In this document: positions 50,802 to 59,515 of the stretch, in pieces
Position numbering within the stretch: the first letter of the stretch is position 1
Layout of the letters: each line of letters begins with the position of its first letter
DNA from: Filimonas sp.
Lineage (GTDB): Bacteria > Bacteroidota > Bacteroidia > Chitinophagales > Chitinophagaceae
Assembly: GCA_017306865.1 (NCBI GenBank)
Contig: JAFKHH010000016.1
Coordinates: 186,001-250,000 of the forward strand
Length of the DNA stretch: 64,000 nt
Reading direction: 5' to 3'
Program-made: the position numbers and the translations under genes
Notes under the pieces: generated by a model
Seen by the model: only the letters and a program-made list of their open reading frames with translations
The model's database searches: none
Told to the model about the DNA's origin: nothing

Positions 50802-52397
50802 ATGCTTGAAGAAAAACTCCTGCTTGTTATAGGATTGTTATTTGTTGTTTCTATGCTAAGCCTCCTTAGCGAGAAGGTGCGCGTCCCGTATCCTATTTTT
50901 CTAGTACTTGCAGGCTTATGTATTAGTTTTATCCCGAATGTGCCGCACATTACATTAGAGCCGGACTGGGTATTTATTATTTTCCTTCCACCGTTATTAT
51001 ATGCCGCAGCATGGAACACATCGTGGAAAGAATTTTTCCTGTTTCGCCGTCCTATATCCATGCTAGCATTCGGGTTAGTCATCTTTACCTCTGCGGCTGT
51101 GGCAATCGTTTCTCATTATATGATACCCGGCTTTTCATTAGCTATGGGCTTCCTGCTAGGCGGTATTATATCTCCGCCGGATGCAGTAGCAGCTACTTCT
51201 GTTTTGCAAAACTTTAAAATGCCCCGGCGCATTACAACTATACTCGAAGGAGAAAGCCTGATCAATGATGCATCAAGCTTGATCGTATTCCGCTTTGCAC
51301 TAGCCGCCATCTCTACCGGGCAATTCGTGTTGTGGGAAGCTGGTCTCGACTTTGTTGTGGTTGCTGGTCTTGGCATTATTATAGGGCTCGCGGTTGCACA
51401 CATAGCCTATGTAGTACATCGTTTTCTGCCTACTACACCTAGTGTTGACACTGCCATTACCCTGGTTACGCCCTACCTGATGTATATACTTGCGGAGCGG
51501 TTTCATGCGTCCGGTGTACTCGCTGTTGTAAGTGGAGGATTATTCCTGACGTTCCGTTCTAATGATATTTTTTCCTACAACAGCCGCATTCAAACACAAA
51601 GTGTATGGAACACCGTAGTGTTTTTGCTAAATGGTGTAGTGTTTATCCTGATCGGATTACAACTACCGGACATTATAAAAGGAATGGAGAATTATGAGCT
51701 TTCCCAGGCTATTGTTTATTCCATTGTCATTAGTGTGCTTACTATTGCTATCCGTATTATATGGGTTTTCCCGGGCGCTTATTTACCCCGCATATTAAGC
51801 AAACGTATCAGGAAAAAAGAGGAACGCCCAAAACCCAACACCGTATTTATAGTAGCGTGGAGTGGTATGCGTGGTGTAGTATCATTAGCATCAGCTTTGT
51901 CCATTCCATTGTTTTTAAGCAATGGCGGTGTGTTTCCTCATCGTAACCTCATCTTATTTATCACTTTTGTAGTCATATTATTTACGCTGGTACTACAAGG
52001 GCTTAGTTTACCGTTAATAATTAAGTGGCTGAAAATAACGCCGGACGATGTAGTGCATGAGCATGAAATGGAACAAGGTATTCGTTTACGGCTGGCTGCT
52101 GCTGTTGTAGATTTTATGACAACAGAGTATGGTGCAGAGGTCGAAAAACACGAAGTGTTTAAGCGAGTGAAAGAACGCTACGAACGCATGGTTGAATATG
52201 CTGATCAGCGATTAGCTAAAAAAGATGATGACACAGCAAAATCAATACTACCTAAGTATCGCAACATGCTGCTATCGCTGGTAGATGTAAGAAGAAATGT
52301 ATTAGACAAAATGCGACATGAAGCAACTTTTCCTGATGAGCTGATCCGAAAGAAAGAAGCAGAGTTGGATTTGGAAGAGGCAAGGTTGAGAAAATAA
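50802..52397 (+). CDS. CPA1-type Na+/H+ antiporter
   Basis: A 531-residue cation:proton antiporter for Na+ and pH control. About 12 membrane segments cover residues 1-410, with GGIISPPDAVAATS (the two-acid DA site of the family) and the Asp in EGESLINDASSLI, plus SGMRGVVSLASAL. The last 110 residues are a charged cytoplasmic helix-rich domain, typical of the YjcE/NhaP subgroup. A 230-base gap upstream shows no clear promoter match. Confidence 0.94.
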   Translation: MLEEKLLLVIGLLFVVSMLSLLSEKVRVPYPIFLVLAGLCISFIPNVPHITLEPDWVFIIFLPPLLYAAAWNTSWKEFFLFRRPISMLAFGLVIFTSAAVAIVSHYMIPGFSLAMGFLLGGIISPPDAVAATSVLQNFKMPRRITTILEGESLINDASSLIVFRFALAAISTGQFVLWEAGLDFVVVAGLGIIIGLAVAHIAYVVHRFLPTTPSVDTAITLVTPYLMYILAERFHASGVLAVVSGGLFLTFRSNDIFSYNSRIQTQSVWNTVVFLLNGVVFILIGLQLPDIIKGMENYELSQAIVYSIVISVLTIAIRIIWVFPGAYLPRILSKRIRKKEERPKPNTVFIVAWSGMRGVVSLASALSIPLFLSNGGVFPHRNLILFITFVVILFTLVLQGLSLPLIIKWLKITPDDVVHEHEMEQGIRLRLAAAVVDFMTTEYGAEVEKHEVFKRVKERYERMVEYADQRLAKKDDDTAKSILPKYRNMLLSLVDVRRNVLDKMRHEATFPDELIRKKEAELDLEEARLRK

Positions 52398-52403
52398 TCG
52401 CTT

Positions 52404-52540
52404 CAAAGGTTTACAGGTTTCAAAGTTTCATTTGCATTCTTGTAAACTAAGGCTATAAAAATAAATTACTAACTGAGATGGTTTGCAGGACTCATTATTT
52501 TACTTGAAACCTGCAAACCATTGAAACATTGAAACCAATA
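52404..52540. repeat. TTTCAAAG octamer array with inverted arm
   Basis: Octamers of type TTTCAAAG/TTTACAGG (52404-52432) face GAAACCTGCAAACCATTGAAAC-like reverse-complement units (52505-52538), between the antiporter and the YccF gene. Confidence 0.65.
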
Positions 52541-52544
52541 ATAT

Positions 52545-52919
52545 ATGAACTTCATAGGCAATCTTATCTGGCTGATCTTCGGAGGGCTGGCATCTGCCCT
52601 GGGTTATGTTTTTGGAGGACTTGTTCTTTGCATTACAGTTGTAGGCATGCCGTGGGGACTGCAATGCTTCAAAGTAGCCTCCATGGTATTATGGCCTTTT
52701 GGTAAAAAGGTAATTACAACCAGCTCTTCAAATGGCTGCTTACCCATGCTATGCAATATTATCTGGATATTGTGTGGCGGTCTCTACACAGCCATCGTTC
52801 ACATTGTCTTTGCGTTCCTGCTTGGCATTACAGTTATAGGCATCCCTTTTGCAAAGCAGCACTTAAAATTAGTGGAACTTTCATTGATGCCTTTTGGAAA
52901 AGTAATTGTAGATGCCTGA
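52545..52919 (+). CDS. YccF-domain membrane protein
   Basis: A 124-residue protein with two near-repeats of a hydrophobic pair: LIWLIFGGLASALGYVFGG then GMPWGLQCFKVASMVLWPFGK, and again IIWILCGGLYTAIVHIVFA then GIPFAKQHLKLVELSLMPFGK. This internal duplication and the [LM]PFGK ends define the YccF family. Function unknown. It begins right after an array and precedes corA by 50 bases, perhaps in one unit. Confidence 0.9.
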   Translation: MNFIGNLIWLIFGGLASALGYVFGGLVLCITVVGMPWGLQCFKVASMVLWPFGKKVITTSSSNGCLPMLCNIIWILCGGLYTAIVHIVFAFLLGITVIGIPFAKQHLKLVELSLMPFGKVIVDA

Positions 52920-52969
52920 TATTTGCGGCAAAGTAACCATGAAATTATATACCACAAATTAGTCGACCT

Positions 52970-54067
52970 ATGCGTCCAGCTAAATACCTGCAACTCGTTT
53001 TCCCCATCTTCAACGCAAAGCGTACAAAAGAAATATTTGCAGTTAACCCAACTATAGCCCCTGTGCGTGAAGAAGCAACAGAGGTAAAATTCTATGTGTT
53101 TGAGTACAACGCAAGCAGCTTTAAAGAATACGAGCTGGCAACAATTGCAGAATGCGTTGCCCTAAAGCATGACAATAACGAACACATCAGTTGGATCAAC
53201 ATTGATGGGCTACGCAAGGATGAAATAGAGAAAGTGTGTAAGCATTTTGGCATACACCCTTTGTTAATGGAAGACATCTTAAGCATTGGGCAGCGACCAA
53301 AAATTGATGAGATAGACAACAGGCTCTTCATACTGCTAAACATGCTTTACTTTAATGATAAGACAAGCGCCGTAGAAACAGAGCAGATCAGCATTGCGCT
53401 GGGAGAAAATTTTGTCATCACGTTCCAGGAAGATGCCAACCGGGATGTGTTTAATTCTTTGCGTGAACGGTTGCGCTACCCATCCAGCAAAATACGCCAG
53501 AGCCACGCCGATTATTTATGTTATTCTCTCATAGATATGATCGTGGATCATTACTATGTAGTACTTGAACAATTGGGAGAAAAAATAGAATTGCTGGAAG
53601 AAGAAATTATCCGTGTCGGCAACACTCGCTCTCTTGTTAAAATAAACATGCTGCGAAAGGAGTTGATCGTATTAAAACGGAACGTATCTCCTGTGCGCGA
53701 CCTGGTCAACGTTTTGATGAGAAGTCAAAGCAACCTGCTGGAAGAGCGTACGACTAAGTATTTCAAAGATGTATATGACCATATAGTACAGGCCAATGAC
53801 CTGGTAGAAAACTATCGTGATATGATGACATCGCTGCAGGACTTATACCTGAATAAGGTAAACCTGCGCATGAATGAAGTGATGAAGGTGATGGCAGTAG
53901 TAACCTGCCTGATGGCGCCAGCCACTGTTATAGGTGGCATCTTCGGTATGAACTTCGATGTAATCCCTTTATTACATCAGCACCGTGGCTTTTATATAGC
54001 CGTTGGGCTAATGTTTATAATACCAACATGGATGTTGTGGGTATTTAAGAAGAGAGGATGGTTTTAA
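52970..54067 (+). CDS. corA: CorA-type magnesium/cobalt transporter
   Basis: A 365-residue Mg2+ (and Co2+) channel that works as a pentamer. The N-terminal cytoplasmic domain has EDILSIGQRPKIDEIDNRLFI, a long helix leads to the membrane, and the pore signature GMN is in GGIFGMNFDVIPLL, followed by the second membrane segment and the basic end KKRGWF. Length is normal for the family. Confidence 0.95.
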   Translation: MRPAKYLQLVFPIFNAKRTKEIFAVNPTIAPVREEATEVKFYVFEYNASSFKEYELATIAECVALKHDNNEHISWINIDGLRKDEIEKVCKHFGIHPLLMEDILSIGQRPKIDEIDNRLFILLNMLYFNDKTSAVETEQISIALGENFVITFQEDANRDVFNSLRERLRYPSSKIRQSHADYLCYSLIDMIVDHYYVVLEQLGEKIELLEEEIIRVGNTRSLVKINMLRKELIVLKRNVSPVRDLVNVLMRSQSNLLEERTTKYFKDVYDHIVQANDLVENYRDMMTSLQDLYLNKVNLRMNEVMKVMAVVTCLMAPATVIGGIFGMNFDVIPLLHQHRGFYIAVGLMFIIPTWMLWVFKKRGWF

Positions 54068-54100
54068 ATATGTACGATGTAAAGCTGTAACTTTTCGGAA

Positions 54101-54169
54101 TAATTGTCTAATTGTTAAATGGCTATATGGTTAAATTGTTTTTATTAACCATATAGCCATTTAACAATT
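54101..54169. terminator. Octamer-array palindrome between corA and the DUF2480 gene
   Basis: Five consecutive octamers of form WAATKGYT (54101-54140), then the inverted set. Arms 54110-54134 and 54145-54169 match perfectly over 25 bases with a 10-base loop. The flanking genes are convergent, so it is a likely terminator for both. Confidence 0.85.
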
Positions 54170-54186
54170 TTGCGCCTTACTCGAAA

Positions 54187-54690
54187 TTATCTTTTCTTAT
54201 AAATCGGCACCGTACTGCATGGTTCCCCGTACATAATGCTCTTGGCAAAAGGACGCAATTTATTAGTGATCTCCACATAAGCGGCTTCAGGAATAGCTAT
54301 GTCGCCACACCCTTTTACAACCACACGCTTATCCAGGTATTCTTCTCCGTTTACAGACGCTAGGTTTTTCAGGAACAGCGTATTCAGCAGTGTAGCTTCA
54401 TTGCCAAATACAACTTCCTTGGCCACGGGCTGCAGATAAGCAGCGGACAACATGTATGCCCACATAGGAATAATGGCATCCGCAGAGCAGGTGATCGCTA
54501 CATTCTTATCGCGGTATTGCTCCACGTCCAGGGACTGCAACGCAGCACGAAAGTCTTTTTCTTTTAATATGAGGCCCATAAACAGATGGTCTTTCAGGTC
54601 AAAAACCGCTACAGGCTCTTTAGGGTAAAACGTTTCTAAGTCAAAGGTTATCAATCCGCTTTCAGCTACTTTATTAACGATCTGTTCCAT
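54187..54690 (-). CDS. DUF2480 family protein
   Basis: A 167-residue soluble protein with the sequence FDLETFYPKEPVAVFDLKDHLFMGLILKEKDFR (given here as three of its parts: FDLETFYPKEP, FDLKDHLFMGLILKE, KDFRAAL) and VVVKGCGDIAIPEAAYVEIT, characteristic of DUF2480. It has no membrane segment or known catalytic motif. It is convergent with corA and divergent from the YejK-like gene. Function unknown. Confidence 0.85.
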   Translation of the reverse strand: MEQIVNKVAESGLITFDLETFYPKEPVAVFDLKDHLFMGLILKEKDFRAALQSLDVEQYRDKNVAITCSADAIIPMWAYMLSAAYLQPVAKEVVFGNEATLLNTLFLKNLASVNGEEYLDKRVVVKGCGDIAIPEAAYVEITNKLRPFAKSIMYGEPCSTVPIYKKR

Positions 54691-54826
54691 AATTCACAAT
54701 TGATGAGTACAAATTTACGGTTTTTGCCACGAAGCCAATTACGAGTTACGAAGTATCAAGCCAGCCACCTCTACCAAAAATTTCAAATCACAAATCTCAA
54801 ATTTTAAATTCTTCTATCTTCGCGGC

Positions 54827-55873
54827 ATGACAGGAACAGACAGTGTACAACTATCGCAGGTGATCGTACATAAAGTAGGAAACCCTACCCGTGGTGAACA
54901 ATTACAACTTTCAGAAAATACGCTTACGCTAAACGATGAGATCGTCAGAAAACTATTGTCAAAATATTTTCTCGGCTCGTTCAATGAAAACGAACAATAC
55001 CATTTTTCACATTTGAGCGATGTACAGCTAAACGAGGTTTTTACTTACGTATCTGCCATTTTTGATGACGAGAAAGATTTTTTAGCACAATCCGCACTGC
55101 TTGCGCAATTTCTTTATTCAAAGAGTACACACGCTAAAGTAAAGGAAGGCGAGTTGTATGTAGCCTTGTTTGACGATGTTCCTTTCGAAACAGAATACAT
55201 TAAAGCTGTCGGCATTTTTAAATCAGAAACTAAAGACACTTTTCTGAAAGTATTTCCTCACGGACAGAGCTGGGAGGTGATACATGAAGAGGGTGTCAAT
55301 ATCAACAAGCTGGACAAAGGCTGCCTGGTGTTTAAAAAGAACCGTGAAGAAGGCTATATCGTATGTGCTATCGACAGTACCAATAAATCAAACGATGCGC
55401 AATATTGGATGAAGGATTTCCTGCAAATAGAACCTTACTCAAATGCGTATCACAATACCAATAATATCCTCGGCATGTGTAAGCAATTTATTACACATGA
55501 ATATGCAGAAAAATTTGAAGTAGCTAAAAGTGAACAGATTGATTTGCTAAACAGGTCAATGGAATATTTTAAAACGAATGAAACATTTGAGCTGGAAGAG
55601 TTTGCAAAAGAGGTGATGCACCATGAAGAAGTGGTAGATACATTTATGGCATACAAGTCCACTTATGAGAATGCAAAGAATGTGCAAATGGAGGAAAGCT
55701 TTAACATACACTTATCTGCTGTGCAAAAACAAGCGCGCAATTTCAAAACGGTATTGAAGCTTGATAAAAACTTCCATGTATATATTCATGGAAGAAGAGA
55801 CCTGATAGAAAAGGGTGTGGATGAAATGTCGGGAAAGTATTATTACAAGCTGTATTTTGATGAAGAGAGTTAG
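54827..55873 (+). CDS. Nucleoid-associated protein (YejK/NdpA type)
   Basis: A 348-residue protein of the 37-kDa nucleoid-associated family. The N-terminal VIVHKVGNPTRGEQLQLSE and middle FKKNREEGYIVCAIDSTNKSNDAQYW segments match the family. It is thought to bind the nucleoid, but its role in Bacteroidota is unproven. The start ATG lies four bases after TATCTTCG, a -7-like box, so the message would be leaderless or nearly so. Confidence 0.87.
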   Translation: MTGTDSVQLSQVIVHKVGNPTRGEQLQLSENTLTLNDEIVRKLLSKYFLGSFNENEQYHFSHLSDVQLNEVFTYVSAIFDDEKDFLAQSALLAQFLYSKSTHAKVKEGELYVALFDDVPFETEYIKAVGIFKSETKDTFLKVFPHGQSWEVIHEEGVNINKLDKGCLVFKKNREEGYIVCAIDSTNKSNDAQYWMKDFLQIEPYSNAYHNTNNILGMCKQFITHEYAEKFEVAKSEQIDLLNRSMEYFKTNETFELEEFAKEVMHHEEVVDTFMAYKSTYENAKNVQMEESFNIHLSAVQKQARNFKTVLKLDKNFHVYIHGRRDLIEKGVDEMSGKYYYKLYFDEES

Positions 55874-55945
55874 TTGATAAATTGCTATATGGTTAAATTG
55901 TTTTATTGCTAACAATTTAACCATATAACAATGTAACAATTACAA
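55872..55945. terminator. AATTGTT-type palindrome between convergent genes
   Basis: ATTGCTATATGGTTAAATTGTT (55881-55902, read as units ATTGCTAT, ATGGTTAA, ATTGTT) faces AACAATTTAACCATAT (55910-55925) and further units. Likely a terminator for the YejK-like and HAD genes. Confidence 0.75.
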
Positions 55946-56635
55946 TATTTCCTCCAACTCTTTCAAATGATATACTGTGTGCGTTGGTATAACGTGAGCT
56001 GTGGCGTTAATGTGATTTACAAATACGGTATCTAACCCGGCATTGATGCCACCCTGGATATCTGCATCCAGGTTATCCCCGATCATAATGCTATTCGTTG
56101 TTGTTGCGCCCGTCTTAGTCAATGCATATTCAAATATTTCCTTCTGCGGCTTCAGGCTGTTACTGGCTTCTGAAGTGATCATTTCTATAAAATAATCGCG
56201 TAGCCCACTATGCTCCAACTTGCGTTGCTGCACCAGCTCAAAACCATTGGTGATCAAATGTAGCTTGTATCCCTTTGCCTGCAGGTAATTCAGTATTTCT
56301 ATCGTATAAGGAAAGATGTTCTTTTTAGTAGGCAGTAATTCAAGAAACTGTGCAGACATTTCACGGGATACTTTTTCATCTGCAAACTTGAAGTCCAGCA
56401 ATGCCAGCCACATTCTTTTCCAGCGTAATTCATCTTGTTTAATGAAGCCTTTTGTATATCTATCCCAGAGCTTCTCATTGTGATAACTATACCGTTCGAA
56501 GAAGAGAGAAAAATCGGTAACGCCTTTCTGTTGTAACTCATTACTCTCATACAAATCTGCCAGTGTCTCACGCGCATTTGTTTCAAAATCCCACAAGGTA
56601 TGATCCAGATCAAAGAATAAGTGTTCGTATTTCAT
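55940..56635 (-). CDS. YjjG-type HAD nucleotidase
   Basis: A 231-residue haloacid-dehalogenase phosphatase. Motif I is FFDLDHTLWDF, motif II LITNGF, motif III KPQKEIF, and motif IV GDNLDADIQGG, all intact, with the helical cap typical of the YjjG noncanonical pyrimidine nucleotidases. It probably removes phosphate from abnormal nucleotides. The ATG follows TATCTTTG (56640-56647) after only four bases. Confidence 0.92.
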   Translation of the reverse strand: MKYEHLFFDLDHTLWDFETNARETLADLYESNELQQKGVTDFSLFFERYSYHNEKLWDRYTKGFIKQDELRWKRMWLALLDFKFADEKVSREMSAQFLELLPTKKNIFPYTIEILNYLQAKGYKLHLITNGFELVQQRKLEHSGLRDYFIEMITSEASNSLKPQKEIFEYALTKTGATTTNSIMIGDNLDADIQGGINAGLDTVFVNHINATAHVIPTHTVYHLKELEEIL

Positions 56636-56639
56636 GCCG

Positions 56640-56647
56640 CAAAGATA
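56640..56647 (-). promoter_or_regulatory. -7 box at the start of the HAD nucleotidase gene
   Basis: TATCTTTG on the minus strand, a perfect TAnnTTTG, four bases before the ATG. The shared string TATCTTYGCKGCATG also begins pheS and the YejK-like gene. Confidence 0.6.
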
Positions 56648-56921
56648 AGAAGAGCATACTTGAGATTTGAAATTTTAGACTTGAGATAACAGAACCTTAT
56701 CATAGTCAATTGCAATCCATCTCTACATAGCCTTTTGTGAGGATAGCATAGCTGTCGACTTAAAGCATTTCACGCAAAGGCGCCAAGTATCGCAAAGACC
56801 GCAAAGCAGCCTCTCTATGCGCGGGCACGAATAGAGGTGAAAGTTCTCATTTCATAGGTGCAAAGTATAAGCGTACTTCGTACTTATTTTCTTTGTACTT
56901 TTCCTTCTGAATCTTTTGATT

Positions 56922-57626
56922 ATGACTATCATTATAACCGGCGCTTCTAAAGGATTAGGCAAGGCAATTGCAGAAAAGTATGCTGCAGACAAGATGCATA
57001 ATATATACCTGTGCGCAAGGAACGAAGCGGCATTGCAGGAATTGGCTAATGAACTTCTAAAAGATTTCCCGGGCACAAGAGTCTATACATTCGTATGTGA
57101 CATGTCGGACAAAGCGCAGGTTTTTACTTTTGCAAAATGGTTGCTGGACCAACATGTTACAGTAGATATACTGGTGAATAATGCAGGACAGTTTATCCCT
57201 GGGAGTGTCTATAATGAGCCGGAAGGTGCTTTGGAAAAAATGATCGAGGTGAACTTATACAGTGCTTATCATCTCACACGTTCTTTGCTCCCTTCTATGA
57301 TGCAGGCAAAAAGCGGCCACATTTTTAATATGTGCTCTATCGCTTCATTAAAGGCTTACGAAAATGGCGGAGCCTACAGTATCAGCAAATTTGCGCTGGC
57401 TGGTTTTTCTAAAAACCTCCGTGAAGAATTAAAAGCCTACAACATAAAGGTTACGGCTGTATATCCCGGCGCAGCTTACACAGATTCCTGGAGTGGCTCG
57501 GGTGTAGATCCATTACGCATTATGGAAGCCAAAGATGTTGCAGAAATGATCTACGCATCTTCTACATTATCAATGCAGGCTTGCGTGGAGGAAATTGTGT
57601 TGCGACCGCAATTGGGGGATTTATAA
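56922..57626 (+). CDS. Short-chain dehydrogenase/reductase
   Basis: A 234-residue classical SDR. It has the cofactor motif TGASKGLGKAIAE, VNNAG (NNAG), the Ser in FNMCSIASLKAY and the YxxxK pair in GGAYSISKFALAG; VYPGAAYTDSW is the usual post-active-site loop. The substrate is unknown. The ATG at 56922 is used; the preceding TTG at 56916 adds only two codons. Upstream is a gap of about 286 bases with several array fragments. Confidence 0.9.
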   Translation: MTIIITGASKGLGKAIAEKYAADKMHNIYLCARNEAALQELANELLKDFPGTRVYTFVCDMSDKAQVFTFAKWLLDQHVTVDILVNNAGQFIPGSVYNEPEGALEKMIEVNLYSAYHLTRSLLPSMMQAKSGHIFNMCSIASLKAYENGGAYSISKFALAGFSKNLREELKAYNIKVTAVYPGAAYTDSWSGSGVDPLRIMEAKDVAEMIYASSTLSMQACVEEIVLRPQLGDL

Positions 57627-57630
57627 ATCT

Positions 57631-57755
57631 AATTGTTCAATTGTTATTGATACGACAGATATTATAAAAAAGGTGGTCCACTTTTTAAAAAGTGGGCCAC
57701 CTTTTTTATAACTACAGTCGTCAATAACAATTAAACAATAAAACCATTCAACAAT
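57631..57755. terminator. Nested composite palindrome between convergent genes
   Basis: Outer arms are ATTGTTCAATTGTTATTGAT-type (57632-57656, octamer family) matched by 57717-57739. Inside is a 25-bp stem (57662-57686 with 57687-57711) with no loop and one G-U pair, with core GGTGGTCCAC/GTGGGCCACC and T/A tracts. Two repeat families are thus nested. Confidence 0.85.
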
Positions 57756-57761
57756 TCTTCT

Positions 57762-58448
57762 CTACAATTTCTTAATCTGTATGTTCCTAAACCAGACATC
57801 ATCGCCATGATTTTGTAATGCGATGCGGCCTTTTTTGTAAGTGCCGAAGCCTGGCCATGTTTTGAATTTGCTACCAGCGATCAGTTGTTTCCAGTTATCA
57901 TCCCACATAGTGGTAGATACTACCTGCACACCGTTCAGGTATAGGTCCAGTTTACCATTCAAGACTTTTATCTCTGCGATGTTCCATTCGCCAACAGGCT
58001 TTACCGGTTCACTGGAACTTGCGATCAAGTCATACAAGTCACCAGCACGATGCTTATGGATCTTCCCATCTTTATGGCCATCATTATCTATTATCTGCAT
58101 TTCAGGCCCGGTCTGGTATGTTTGTTTAAACTGCGCGGTATCTTCATGCACATTAAAAATAATACCACTGTTGCCGTTTTGAGAAACCTTCCATTCCAGC
58201 TTCAGATCGTAATTCTCGAACTCTTCATCTGTTACAAGATCACCACCTAGCTTCTCCTTCGAATCAAGATGAATGGTACCGTCTTCTACTTTCCAGGATT
58301 TTGTTACAGTTGATTTTCCGTAAGTATGCCAACCTTTGGTTGTTTTCCCGTCAAACAATTGGATCCAGCCGTCTTTTGATTTTTTGCCTTGTGCATTTGT
58401 ATTTACAACGGCAAACAAAAGAGCTGCACCTGCTAATAGATACTTCAT
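57762..58448 (-). CDS. DUF1080 (3-keto-disaccharide hydrolase-type) exported protein
   Basis: A 228-residue protein with a signal peptide (MKYLLAGAALLFAVVNTNAQ). A single concanavalin-like DUF1080 domain covers residues about 28-228: DGWIQLFDGKTTKGWHTYG, NSGIIFNVHED, TGPEMQIIDNDGH and GRIALQNHGDDVWFRNI are all typical. Members hydrolyse 3-keto-glycosides made by an oxidoreductase, leaving a free sugar. It is the last gene of the minus-strand sugar cluster. Confidence 0.9.
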   Translation of the reverse strand: MKYLLAGAALLFAVVNTNAQGKKSKDGWIQLFDGKTTKGWHTYGKSTVTKSWKVEDGTIHLDSKEKLGGDLVTDEEFENYDLKLEWKVSQNGNSGIIFNVHEDTAQFKQTYQTGPEMQIIDNDGHKDGKIHKHRAGDLYDLIASSSEPVKPVGEWNIAEIKVLNGKLDLYLNGVQVVSTTMWDDNWKQLIAGSKFKTWPGFGTYKKGRIALQNHGDDVWFRNIQIKKL

Positions 58449-58472
58449 GTGGCTTTATGATTTTGTTCGTGA

Positions 58473-58880
58473 TTATTTTGCTTTCAGCAACAGCACGTAT
58501 TTGATCATTTGCTCTGCATCTGCCTGGCTCACGCCTGCATGTGGTGTCATTGGCACTTGTCCCCAAACACCTTGTCCACCTTTGATCACTTTATCAGCAA
58601 GATGCTTAACGTTCTCCTCATTATTTTCGTATTTAGCTGCTACCTCCTGGTAAGAAGGGCCTATTAATTTCTCGCTTACTTTATGACAAGTAAGACAATC
58701 ATTTTTTGCAATCAGCTCTAAGCCTTTTTGATAGTCAGGATTTTTTGATTTATCATCAGCGGCTGCTGTTGAAGAAGACGTTGATGCATCAGCGTTTTCT
58801 TTCTTTTCGTTTGTATTTCCTCCGCATGCGATCAATGCTGCGGCTATACCCGCAACCAATAGATATTTTTTCACCGTCAA
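58473..58880 (-). CDS. Monohaem cytochrome c lipoprotein (first copy)
   Basis: A 135-residue lipoprotein (lipobox LIAC, Cys19) with a Ser/Ala/Asp-rich spacer and one haem site, CLTCH at residues 62-66. The candidate axial Met is in VPMTPHAG. It resembles cytochrome c-551 of class I. Its close paralogue lies 198 bases upstream on the same strand. Such soluble-domain cytochromes take electrons from periplasmic dehydrogenases; that partner would be a sugar dehydrogenase here, which is inference. Confidence 0.92.
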   Translation of the reverse strand: MTVKKYLLVAGIAAALIACGGNTNEKKENADASTSSSTAAADDKSKNPDYQKGLELIAKNDCLTCHKVSEKLIGPSYQEVAAKYENNEENVKHLADKVIKGGQGVWGQVPMTPHAGVSQADAEQMIKYVLLLKAK

Positions 58881-59007
58881 ACAATTTTAAATTAGATAAT
58901 CAATCGCATTAAAGATAGGCAATTTGATCTTAGACACTTGAAAATAAGTGTAAATGTTGAATGGTCAAATGATTACATTGTTAATGGTTGGATTAACAAT
59001 TAAGCGC

Positions 59008-59072
59008 AGAGTGGACCACTTTTCCAAATTACTCTTTACAGGGAAAAATGCCTATTGAAAGTGGCCCACTCT
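59008..59072. repeat. GTGGnCCAC-family inverted repeat between the two cytochrome genes
   Basis: AGAGTGGACCACTTT (59008-59022) pairs with AAAGTGGCCCACTCT (59058-59072) at 14 of 15 positions, with a 35-base loop. Octamer-type AATGGTCA units precede it at about 58955-59000. Confidence 0.75.
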
Positions 59073-59078
59073 TACCCT

Positions 59079-59483
59079 CTATCTTTTTAAACTATCAAGC
59101 GTTAATATATAACGCACCATTTCCTTTGCCTCATTCAGATCTATTGCCGGGTGTGGCGTCATTGCCACCTCTCCCCAAATACCTTTAGAACCGTAAATAA
59201 TACCATGCGCAAGATTATCTACATTTCCTTCGTTGTAGTGGTATTTTTTTGCAATGTCCAGGTACGAAGGGCCTATTACTTTCTTCTCTATACTATGGCA
59301 AGTCAGGCAATCATATTTTGTTATGAGCTTAGCGCCAGCCAGGTATTCCGGTGAAGCCACGCTTGCCGCATTGTTAACCAGGCTATCTGTCTTTGATGGC
59401 ACACCTTGGTTTTCCTTACGGGATTGCGTGGTACATGCCATTGTTACGGCAATTAATATGAGGATCGCGACAATGTATTTCAT
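59079..59483 (-). CDS. Monohaem cytochrome c lipoprotein (second copy)
   Basis: A 134-residue lipoprotein (TMAC lipobox, Cys17) with haem site CLTCH at residues 59-63 and candidate axial Met in VAMTPHPA. It is paralogous to the product of 58473-58880 over the whole haem domain (shared KxDCLTCH, IGPSY, NVxxLAxxI, GxxGxWGxV, MTPH). Its start codon lies in the right arm of a 17-bp perfect inverted repeat (59472-59510). The ATG at 59481-59483 is the one that gives a lipoprotein signal. Confidence 0.9.
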   Translation of the reverse strand: MKYIVAILILIAVTMACTTQSRKENQGVPSKTDSLVNNAASVASPEYLAGAKLITKYDCLTCHSIEKKVIGPSYLDIAKKYHYNEGNVDNLAHGIIYGSKGIWGEVAMTPHPAIDLNEAKEMVRYILTLDSLKR

Positions 59484-59510
59484 AGTAATTGTTTTACTAT
59501 GAAATACATT
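59472..59510 (-). promoter_or_regulatory. 17-bp perfect hairpin covering a cytochrome start codon
   Basis: AATGTATTTCATAGTAA (59472-59488) and TTACTATGAAATACATT (59494-59510) are exact reverse complements around TTGTT. In the mRNA the ATG at 59481-59483 would be base-paired. The repeat fills the 32-base gap between the isomerase gene and the cytochrome gene and enters the coding sequence. Confidence 0.8.
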
Positions 59511-59515
59511 AAAAA

